This document shows positions 5,783-10,947 of a stretch of 10,947 nt of DNA, one piece after another. The notes beneath the pieces are model-generated. The model ran no database searches and was not told the DNA's origin. It saw only the letters and a program-made list of their open reading frames with translations. Source of the stretch: JAWLCQ01 sp041687095 (GTDB lineage: Bacteria > Planctomycetota > Phycisphaerae > SM23-33); the NCBI GenBank assembly GCA_041687095.1, contig JAWLCQ010000158.1, positions 1-10,947 of the forward strand. The letters run 5' to 3'. The stretch's first letter is position 1; each line of letters starts with the position of its first letter. A program made the position numbers and the translations under genes.

Positions 5783-6460
5783 ATGAAGCAACCAACAAGA
5801 CTCTTCACCGACGAACAGAAACAGCGCGTCAATTCCACCGTCGCCGCCGCCGAAGCCAAGACCTCCGCGGAGATCGTCCCCGCCGTCGTCTCCGCCTCCG
5901 GCCGCTACGACCGCGCCGAGGACCTCCTGGGCCTGTGGGTCGCCCTGACGGTCCTGGCGGCCCTGTTCCTCCTCGTCCCCCAGGGCGAGACGGACGTGGG
6001 CAGTTGGGGGGTGTGGCGGCCTTGGCATAAGCTGGTGGTGCTGCTGGTGGGGACCGTCCTGGGGTTCGTGCTCGGGGCGATGCTGGGAACGTTCCTGCCC
6101 GGGGTGCGGAGGCTCTTCACCCCGCGCTCGCAGATGCGCGACGAGGTGGCGATGCGGGCGCGGCAGGTGTTCTTCAACCGCACCGTCCACCACACCACCG
6201 CCCAGACCGGCGTGCTGATCTACCTGTCGCTCTACGAGCGCATCTCCGTCGTCCTGGCGGACAAGGCGGCGTTGGAGGCCTTGGGCGAGCCCGCGCTGGC
6301 CGAGCTGCGGAACACGCTGGTGCAGGGCCTGCGGAGCGGGGACATCACCGCCGCCCTCTGCGACACCATCGCCGCCGCCGGGGAGAAGCTCGCCCCCAAG
6401 CTCCCCCGCGCCCACGACGACGTGAACGAACTCCCCGACGCCCTGGTGCTCATCGATTGA
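5783..6460 (+). CDS. Second TPM-domain membrane protein
   Basis: A 225-residue TPM-family protein (DUF477), cotranscribed with the larger TPM gene. It begins with LFTDEQKQRVNSTVAAAE and the domain start AKTSAEIVPAVV. Two helices interrupt the domain (about 48-66 and 84-106), and the second half carries the family signature VHHTTAQTGVLIYLSLYER and VLADKAALEAL. There is no signal peptide and no Gly-rich tail, unlike its neighbour. This two-gene pattern of a long and a short TPM protein is common. GGAG lies 6 nt before the ATG. Its stop codon overlaps the 3' end of bioD on the other strand by 11 nt, leaving no room for separate terminators. Confidence 0.85.
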   Translation: MKQPTRLFTDEQKQRVNSTVAAAEAKTSAEIVPAVVSASGRYDRAEDLLGLWVALTVLAALFLLVPQGETDVGSWGVWRPWHKLVVLLVGTVLGFVLGAMLGTFLPGVRRLFTPRSQMRDEVAMRARQVFFNRTVHHTTAQTGVLIYLSLYERISVVLADKAALEALGEPALAELRNTLVQGLRSGDITAALCDTIAAAGEKLAPKLPRAHDDVNELPDALVLID

Positions 6461-7277
6461 GGCGCAGGATGCGGGTCCACTCCGCCTGATCGATGGCGAA
6501 CTGGGTTCCGGGCCCGACGGTGAGGTCGGTGAGCGAGTTCTCGGGCTCGTCGGGGAGGAAGGCGAGGAGATCCACGCCCGCGTGGAGGCGGATCTGGTCG
6601 GGGTTGGTGTGCATGACGAGGTCCACGTCCCCACGGTCGTTGGGCGGGTCGCGGGGCGTCGTGCGGGAGGTCGGGTCGATCTCGTAGCGGTTGAGGACCA
6701 CTCCTGCGATGCGGAGCTTGGCGGTGCGGGCGGCGTGGACGAGGGGGAGGAGTTGGTTCACCGCGCCCAGCCCGCTGCGGGAGACGATCACCAGCGGCAG
6801 GTTCAGCCGCCGCGCGAGGTGGATGAACCACGCGGTGTCGGTGAGCGGGCACAGCAGCCCGCCCACGCCCTCGACGACCACGCAGTCGCTTTTCCGTACC
6901 GCCTCCCCATACGCCGTCACAATCGCTTCCCAGTCCACCTGTCGCTTCTCACGCTGGGCGGCGACGGTGGGCAGGGACTGCGAGAGGTAGCGCACCGGGG
7001 CGATCTCCTGCAGCGTCAGGCGCGAGTCGGCCGCCAGGGCGAGCATCTCCGCCTCGGGGCTCACAATCCCCTCGCGGTCCCGGCGGCAACCAAGGGCGAT
7101 GGGCTTGAAGACCTCGACGCGGAGGTCGCGGCGGCGGAGCGCCCCGGCCAGAGCGGCCGCCACGATCGTCTTGCCCACTCCGAAGTCCGCCCCGGTGACC
7201 AGCGCCCCCCGCGCGGGGGGCAGATGGGGCAGGGGGGAGGGGTCGAAGTTGAACAGGGCGGGGGGATGGGGGACCAT
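6450..7277 (-). CDS. bioD: Dethiobiotin synthetase
   Basis: A 275-residue BioD that should close the ureido ring of dethiobiotin from 7,8-diaminopelargonate, CO2 and ATP in the cytoplasm, the penultimate step of biotin synthesis. The P-loop is at 29-37 (GADFGVGKT, where the family usually has GTDT-type residues). K58 in VFKPIALG matches the substrate lysine, and E136 in VVEGVGGLLCPL matches the conserved acidic loop. SRSGLGAVNQLLPLV and VVLNRYE follow the family fold. It is longer than usual (about 220-240) because of a Pro-rich 23-residue N-terminal extension and an insertion around TSRTTPRDPPNDRG. It is the third gene of an operon, 3 nt after the SAM hydrolase. Other bio genes are absent here. 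No ribosome binding site is obvious, and coupled translation is likely. Confidence 0.9.
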   Translation of the reverse strand: MVPHPPALFNFDPSPLPHLPPARGALVTGADFGVGKTIVAAALAGALRRRDLRVEVFKPIALGCRRDREGIVSPEAEMLALAADSRLTLQEIAPVRYLSQSLPTVAAQREKRQVDWEAIVTAYGEAVRKSDCVVVEGVGGLLCPLTDTAWFIHLARRLNLPLVIVSRSGLGAVNQLLPLVHAARTAKLRIAGVVLNRYEIDPTSRTTPRDPPNDRGDVDLVMHTNPDQIRLHAGVDLLAFLPDEPENSLTDLTVGPGTQFAIDQAEWTRILRLNR

Positions 7278-7280
7278 GGC

Positions 7281-8090
7281 TTACCTCGACAGCGGGCCCA
7301 CGACCCGCACCTCCGTCCCCACGTCGGCCCCCAGTTCGTCGCTCGCCCGTCCCTGGTTGACGGCGATTTCGAGCAGGCCCATCGAGTTGAACAGCGCCAG
7401 CAGTTCCCCCTCGCCTGCGAACCCGTACGTGCCCTGCAGCGGTCCGATGTCGCGCCCCTGGCAGTACACGCTGAGGCGGTGCAGGAACGGCCAGCGTTTC
7501 TCGATCGTTCCCGAGGCGATGTTCGTCACGAGGTTCCCGAAGTGGTCGACGTAGATCACCTCCCCGACGAGAGCCCCGTCGGCGTCGCGCGGCTGGGGCA
7601 GGTCGAGGAGGCGGTGGGTTTGCGGCTGGGGCCCGAGCTTGTGCAGCGGTTCGCCCTCGAGCAGTCGTGCGGCGGCGGGGGCGAAGATGTCCCGCCCGTG
7701 GAAGGTCATGGAGGGCGTATCGGCAGGGCTTGGGGCGACGGTGCGGACGGTGACGAGCGAGCGGAGGGGCTGATGGGCAGCGATCATGGTGATGACCCCG
7801 TTGTCGGGGAACAGGTAGGTGTGCTGCCCGAACTGTCCGGCGAGGATGCGGCGGTCGGTCCCCACGCCCGGATCGACCACCACGACGTGCACGGTCCCGG
7901 GGGGGAACCACGGGGCGGCCTGGGCGAGGACCATCGACGCCGCCAGCACGTCGTGGGCGGGCACCTCGTGCGAGAGGTCCACGATCTGCGCCCGCGGGAC
8001 CTGCGAGAGGATCACGCCCTTCATGGCGGCGACGTACGGGTCCCGCGTTCCGAAGTCCGTCAGCAACGTCACGATCTGCGTTCTGGGCAT
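7281..8090 (-). CDS. SAM hydrolase (SAM hydroxide adenosyltransferase, DUF62 family)
   Basis: This 269-residue protein belongs to the S-adenosylmethionine hydrolase / chlorinase / fluorinase family and most likely splits SAM with water into adenosine and methionine. Motifs in order: LLTDFGTRDPYVAAMKG (9-25), DLSHEVPAHDV (38-48), VVVDPGVGTDRR (70-81), PDNGV (95-99), FHGRDIFAPAAA (130-141), VDHFGNLVTNI and FNSMGLLEIAVNQG. The hydrolase triad is present as D73, R80 and H131, at nearly the spacing known for archaeal members, which favours the hydrolase over a halogenase. It is cytoplasmic. Its ATG is 3 nt after the glycosyltransferase stop and its stop 3 nt before bioD, so the three are cotranscribed. 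Any direct link to biotin synthesis (BioA uses SAM) is speculation. Confidence 0.92.
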   Translation of the reverse strand: MPRTQIVTLLTDFGTRDPYVAAMKGVILSQVPRAQIVDLSHEVPAHDVLAASMVLAQAAPWFPPGTVHVVVVDPGVGTDRRILAGQFGQHTYLFPDNGVITMIAAHQPLRSLVTVRTVAPSPADTPSMTFHGRDIFAPAAARLLEGEPLHKLGPQPQTHRLLDLPQPRDADGALVGEVIYVDHFGNLVTNIASGTIEKRWPFLHRLSVYCQGRDIGPLQGTYGFAGEGELLALFNSMGLLEIAVNQGRASDELGADVGTEVRVVGPLSR

Positions 8091-8093
8091 GGG

Positions 8094-9620
8094 TCACAGT
8101 GCTCCGCGTGTCGCATCATGATACCGCCGCCGCCACGAGAGCAGCCGCAGCAGTCCCGCCGCGGCGGCGAGGTGAAGGATGGGCTCGATGGGCAGGCGGT
8201 AGCGAGGCAGACCGAACGGGCCCGGCAGGACCGCCGTCAGCAGCACGATCCCCACGAGCAGCACGAGCGTCGGTGTACCCACCTGCGTTCGCAGCCGTTC
8301 CCGGACGGCGGCGAGCAGCAGGAAGACGATGGCGGCGTACTTGAGCGCGAGCAGCAGCACCATCGGCACCGCCAGCGCGATCGCCGCGGAGTTGCCCCCG
8401 AAGTAGTGCCGCACCGCCGCCCACAACCCCTCGCGGACGAGGACCTCGTGCGTATCTCGGCTGCCCTCGGTGAGCCCCGCGACCTCCAGCACGTCGGTGG
8501 CCCCGGGCAGCCAGATGCCCAGCGACCCGCCCAGGTGCAGGCGGGCGTAGAGGCTGGGGTGCTCCAGGAGGATCTCACGCCCCCGCCTCGCCCGCCACCG
8601 CGCCGCCTCGCCCACCGTCGCATCGGGATGCCCCGCCCGCCAGTCCGCGTAGGCGTCCCGCAGACGCTCGCGGGCCTCCTCCCCGCTCAGCCCCTCGGTC
8701 CGCGCCACCACCTCCCCGGCCGCGAAGTAGTACACCGCGTCCGACCCGAAGCTCGAGAACCCCCGGTAGTCGGCGACGACCGCGTTGCGGACGATCCAGG
8801 GACCCACGACCGCGAGCAGGACCAGGGCGAAGACCCCCGCGTCGTACCACCCGCTCGCACGGGAAACGCGCGCCCCCACGCGCCCCCCAACGCCCCTCGT
8901 CTTTCCAACGTCCTCCGTCTTTCCAACGCTCCCCGTCTTTGCAGCGTCCTCCGTCTTTCCCAAGCCCCCCGACTGCGTCGGGGGGATCCCTCCGGGTTTT
9001 CGGGACGCACTCCTGCTCTGACGCCCCCCGATCCACACCGCCAGTGCGAAGGGAAGCGCCATCGCCAGCCCCACCGGCCGTACGTACGCTGCCAACCCCA
9101 GCAGCACGCCCGCACCCACCAGGGCCCACGTCCTTCGCGTCCGCAGGTGTCCGACCATCAGCAGCACCGCCAGCGTGAACAGCAGCGCGTACAGCGAGTC
9201 CGACAGCAGGCGGACGCTGGCGGCGAGGACGAGCGGGGAGACCGCCTGCAGCCCCGCCGCCCACAGGCCCACGCGCTGCGACGCCGCCAGCCGGCCCAGC
9301 AGGTACACCACCAGCACCAGCAGGATGTCGAGGAGGATTTGCACGAAGGCCACTGCCTGCCAGGAGGGCGGTGCGGCGGCGAAGGGGGAGTCGGTCCCGC
9401 CTCCCGCAGTGAGCATCAGCAGCAGGGGGTATCCGGGCGTGCGGAAGATCTCGGGCTCGCCTCCCCGGGCGAACTCCCCGTGCTCCGCCAGCGACCAGGC
9501 GAGTTGGAGGTAGTCCTCGGAGTCGGGCGTGACGACCGTGGAGAGGTCGGCCGACAGCAGCAGCGCCACCCGCACCGCCGCCGCCACCGCCACGATCGCC
9601 ACCAGTCGTCCGTGTCTCAT
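8094..9620 (-). CDS. GT-C-fold membrane glycosyltransferase (PMT/ArnT-like, family 39/83 type)
   Basis: A 508-residue polytopic membrane protein that probably transfers a sugar from a lipid-linked donor to an envelope acceptor. After the first helix (about 6-24), the loop TPDSEDYLQLAWSLAEHG with D33 or D36 as likely catalytic acid, then FRTPGYPLLLML, is characteristic of PMT/ArnT-like enzymes. About ten hydrophobic segments follow. GLPRYRLPIEPILHL near the C-terminus is another family mark. Residues about 200-255 form a polar insert between two helices, containing four six-residue repeats (GKTEDA, AKTGSV, GKTEDV, GKTRGV) encoded by a repeat cassette. The ATG at 9620 is chosen over 9656 because a TACGAT box ends 7 nt before it. 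It is the first gene of the operon with the SAM hydrolase and bioD. Donor and acceptor are unknown. Confidence 0.88.
   Translation of the reverse strand: MRHGRLVAIVAVAAAVRVALLLSADLSTVVTPDSEDYLQLAWSLAEHGEFARGGEPEIFRTPGYPLLLMLTAGGGTDSPFAAAPPSWQAVAFVQILLDILLVLVVYLLGRLAASQRVGLWAAGLQAVSPLVLAASVRLLSDSLYALLFTLAVLLMVGHLRTRRTWALVGAGVLLGLAAYVRPVGLAMALPFALAVWIGGRQSRSASRKPGGIPPTQSGGLGKTEDAAKTGSVGKTEDVGKTRGVGGRVGARVSRASGWYDAGVFALVLLAVVGPWIVRNAVVADYRGFSSFGSDAVYYFAAGEVVARTEGLSGEEARERLRDAYADWRAGHPDATVGEAARWRARRGREILLEHPSLYARLHLGGSLGIWLPGATDVLEVAGLTEGSRDTHEVLVREGLWAAVRHYFGGNSAAIALAVPMVLLLALKYAAIVFLLLAAVRERLRTQVGTPTLVLLVGIVLLTAVLPGPFGLPRYRLPIEPILHLAAAAGLLRLLSWRRRYHDATRGAL
8888..8985 (-). repeat. In-frame repeat cassette inside the glycosyltransferase gene
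   Basis: Four 18-bp units (8888-8905, 8906-8923, 8924-8941, 8942-8959) have minus-strand consensus GAAAGACGGAGGACGTTG, each adding six residues. Five bases further lies a perfect palindrome, CCCCCCGAC (8965-8973) with GTCGGGGGG (8977-8985), loop TGC. The cassette encodes a charged, Gly-rich loop between two membrane helices and keeps the frame. It looks like intergenic repeat DNA tolerated inside a gene. Confidence 0.8.
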
Positions 9621-9627
9621 GCGGGCT

Positions 9628-9633
9628 ATCGTA
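9628..9633 (-). promoter_or_regulatory. TACGAT -10 box of the glycosyltransferase operon
   Basis: TACGAT on the minus strand ends 7 nt before the ATG at 9620, so the message should start at or next to the start codon; no Shine-Dalgarno is present. TTGTAT (9656-9651, minus strand) sits 17 nt further upstream as a possible -35 box and overlaps the opposite-strand TACAAT box of queE. Confidence 0.5.
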
Positions 9634-9651
9634 GTGGAGGCCCCGAGGCGA

Positions 9652-9657
9652 TACAAT
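9652..9657 (+). promoter_or_regulatory. TACAAT -10 box of queE
   Basis: TACAAT ends 7 nt before the ATG at 9665, leaving no leader for a ribosome binding site. The alternative ATG at 9656 overlaps the box itself, which argues for the start at 9665. No convincing -35 box is visible (9629-9634 reads TCGTAG). Confidence 0.5.
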
Positions 9658-9664
9658 GCGCCGC

Positions 9665-10312
9665 ATGCCGCAGACGTTGACCATCACGGAGATCTTCCGT
9701 TCGCTGCAGGGCGAGGGCACCCGCACGGGCCTGCCCTGCGCGTTCGTGCGCCTCACCGGCTGCAATCTGCGCTGCCGCTGGTGCGACACCGCATACGCCT
9801 GGGAGGGCGGGACGGAGATGCACCTCGACGCCGTCATCCAGCGGGTGGACGCCCTGCGAACCCCCCGCGTGCTGGTGACCGGCGGCGAGCCCCTCCTGCA
9901 GCCGCACTGCCCCGAACTGCTCTCGCACCTGTGCGACGAGGGGTACGAGACGCTGCTGGAGACCAACGGGTCAACGGACATTTCGGCCGTGGACCCGCGG
10001 GTGGTGATCATCATGGACCTCAAGTGCCCCTCGTCGGGCGAGTCCGACGCGAACCTATGGTCGAACGTCAACGAGATCGGCGAGCGGGACGAGATCAAGT
10101 TCGTTATCGCCGATCACACGGACTTCGACTGGGCGTGCGAGCGCGTCCGCGAGTACCACCTGGGAGACCGCTGCCCGGTCACCGTCTCCCCCGTGCATGG
10201 GCAGTTGGCCCCGGCGGAACTGGCGGGCTGGATCCTGGGCAGCGGTCTGGACCTGCGGCTGGGGCTGCAGTTGCATAAGATCCTCTGGCCGGACCGCGAT
10301 CGCGGGGTCTAA
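9665..10312 (+). CDS. queE: 7-carboxy-7-deazaguanine synthase (radical SAM)
   Basis: A 215-residue radical SAM enzyme that converts 6-carboxytetrahydropterin to 7-carboxy-7-deazaguanine, the ring-contraction step toward preQ0, queuosine and related bases. The cluster-binding cysteines C33, C37 and C40 form CX3CX2C (TGCNLRCRWCDTAYAW). FRSLQGEGTRTG (11-22) at the start and VTGGEPLLQ are the other family marks, and LETNGS follows. Length matches the family. The start is set at 9665 by the upstream TACAAT box; an in-frame ATG at 9656 would add three residues. It is divergent from the glycosyltransferase operon with only 44 bp between start codons. queD lies 171 nt downstream on the same strand. 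queC is not in the window. Confidence 0.93.
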   Translation: MPQTLTITEIFRSLQGEGTRTGLPCAFVRLTGCNLRCRWCDTAYAWEGGTEMHLDAVIQRVDALRTPRVLVTGGEPLLQPHCPELLSHLCDEGYETLLETNGSTDISAVDPRVVIIMDLKCPSSGESDANLWSNVNEIGERDEIKFVIADHTDFDWACERVREYHLGDRCPVTVSPVHGQLAPAELAGWILGSGLDLRLGLQLHKILWPDRDRGV

Positions 10313-10344
10313 GGGTTTCCGACTCGGGACCTCTGAAGAATGGG

Positions 10345-10371
10345 CCGCAGAGACGCAGAGACGCCGAGAAG
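10345..10371 (+). repeat. 9-bp period tandem repeat upstream of queD
   Basis: Three imperfect 9-bp units read CCGCAGAGA, CGCAGAGAC and GCCGAGAAG in the queE-queD spacer. From memory, CGCAGAGACGCAGAGA-like runs are frequent in intergenic DNA of several bacterial phyla; this was not checked. It has no coding character. Confidence 0.55.
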
Positions 10372-10395
10372 AGATTGATGCCGAGTGCCACCGCC

Positions 10396-10470
10396 GGGTG
10401 CCACGGCTGCGCCGTTTGCAGCCGTGCTGCCCGCACGGACACGGCTGCAAACGGCGCAGCCGTGGCACCC
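10396..10470. repeat. Perfect 31-bp inverted repeat between queE and queD
   Basis: The arm 10396-10426 is the exact reverse complement of 10440-10470, with a 13-nt loop (10427-10439). The right arm ends with GTGGCACCC, as does the hairpin region at 54-62. It ends 4 nt before the queD ribosome binding site (GAGGA, 10474-10478), so in a queE-queD transcript it would fold just upstream of the queD start. It could reduce readthrough into queD or affect its translation. It lacks a U-tract. Confidence 0.9.
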
Positions 10471-10483
10471 GCAGAGGACGACC

Positions 10484-10852
10484 ATGCACATTGAGCTGAT
10501 TCGATCATTCTCCTTCGACGCCGCCCACAGCCTCCCCGCGCTGCCCGAGGGGCACAAGTGCCGCCGCATGCACGGGCACAGCTACCGCGTGGATGTCCAC
10601 CTCGGCGGCGAGGTGGACGAGCGGTTCGGGTGGCTGATGGACTTCGGGGAGATCAAACGCATTGTCACCCCCATCCTCGACGAACTCGACCACCGCCTGC
10701 TCAACGAGATCCCCGGATTGGAGAACTCGACGGCCGAGCGCCTCGCCAAGTACCTATGGGACCGCCTGCAAGCGGTCCTCCCGCTGCTGTCGGCGGTCAC
10801 GGTGTGGGAATCCGACACGTCCCGCGCGGTGTACCGCGGGGAGAGGCACTAG
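10484..10852 (+). CDS. queD: 6-carboxy-5,6,7,8-tetrahydropterin synthase
   Basis: A 122-residue QueD that makes 6-carboxytetrahydropterin from dihydroneopterin triphosphate, supplying the substrate of QueE. The zinc ligands are H15 (FDAAHSL) and H30 and H32 (MHGHSY). C26 in CRRMHGH is the catalytic cysteine and marks QueD rather than folate-type PTPS-III, which has Glu there. D69-H70 in LDHRLLNEI and E109 in TVWESDTS complete the site. Length is normal for the family. GAGGA lies 5 nt before the ATG, unlike queE, which has no ribosome binding site. The 171-nt repeat-filled gap after queE leaves cotranscription open. Confidence 0.94.
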   Translation: MHIELIRSFSFDAAHSLPALPEGHKCRRMHGHSYRVDVHLGGEVDERFGWLMDFGEIKRIVTPILDELDHRLLNEIPGLENSTAERLAKYLWDRLQAVLPLLSAVTVWESDTSRAVYRGERH

Positions 10853-10902
10853 CCGTTAAACAAGCGAACGCCCAGGCCCGTTTCGCGGCTGTCAGCGGGC
10901 GA

Positions 10903-10942
10903 GGCGGCGGCGCGGAGCGGGCTTGGCCGCCGCCGTCGGCGG
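10903..10942. terminator. GC-rich hairpins after queD
   Basis: GGCGGCGG (10903-10910) pairs with CCGCCGCC (10927-10934). An alternative stem pairs CCGCCG (10927-10932) with CGGCGG (10937-10942). These competing stems start 50 nt after the queD stop and could end its transcript, but no U-tract is seen and such GC runs are common in this DNA. The rest of 10853-10947 shows nothing assignable. Confidence 0.3.
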
Positions 10943-10947
10943 TCGCT

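Noticed and set aside
6582..9680. A 1032-residue open frame on the plus strand
   Set aside because: It is antisense to bioD, the SAM hydrolase and the glycosyltransferase, which carry clear family motifs. Its translation is rich in Arg, Gly, Gln and His, with no domain. Long antisense frames are expected at this base composition.
8575..10098. A 507-residue minus-strand frame spanning queE and the glycosyltransferase
   Set aside because: It runs antisense through queE and out of frame through the glycosyltransferase, and gives Gly/Arg-rich sequence without motifs.
10313..10483. preQ1 riboswitch upstream of queD
   Set aside because: No compact aptamer with the expected A-rich tail is seen; the spacer is accounted for by the 9-bp repeat and the perfect inverted repeat.
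1..10947. tRNA or rRNA genes
   Set aside because: No cloverleaf with a GTTCRANYC-type T-loop and no rRNA-like stretch were noticed on either strand; a tRNAscan run would settle this.

Overview
The window is visibly G+C-rich, with most third codon positions G or C. It is bacterial chromosome from what looks like a member of the Planctomycetota, probably Phycisphaerae-like. That placement is an inference from gene style, TACAAT-type boxes set just upstream of start codons, and many hairpin and short tandem repeats between genes. No 16S rRNA or other marker in the window can confirm it.

Layout. Positions 1-527 carry no supported gene but hold a dense set of inverted repeats, including a nested, roughly 190-nt dyad-symmetric element. 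Next comes a membrane histidine kinase with a c-type-heme-like sensor domain (528-2135, +). The spacer at 2136-2470 is built from heptamer tandem repeats in opposite orientations around a second hairpin element. A small acidic protein of unknown function (2471-2815, -) is transcribed divergently from a membrane-anchored GH113-like glycoside hydrolase (2908-4473, +). The 3' end of that hydrolase runs antisense through the toxin gene of a VapBC-type toxin-antitoxin pair (4186-4843, -). Two TPM-domain membrane proteins follow (4939-6460, +) and meet bioD tail to tail.

On the minus strand, a GT-C-type membrane glycosyltransferase, a SAM hydrolase (DUF62 family) and dethiobiotin synthetase form a tight operon (9620 down to 6450) with 3-nt gaps between genes. 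Divergent from it are queE (9665-10312) and queD (10484-10852), two enzymes of 7-deazaguanine (preQ0/queuosine) synthesis. They are separated by a spacer with a 9-bp-period repeat and a perfect 31-bp inverted repeat.

The genes are mostly ordinary housekeeping and accessory functions: biotin, queuosine, envelope and signalling. I did not find a convincing new multi-gene defence or metabolic system. The unusual material is in the non-coding and repeat architecture. Three start codons (528, 9620 on the minus strand, 9665) lie 6-7 nt after a TACAAT or TACGAT box and lack a Shine-Dalgarno sequence, as expected for leaderless mRNAs. A palindrome-plus-tandem-repeat cassette sits in frame inside the glycosyltransferase. 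The putative heme motif of the kinase is CX4CH instead of the usual CX2CH. The toxin gene is fully covered by an antisense coding frame.
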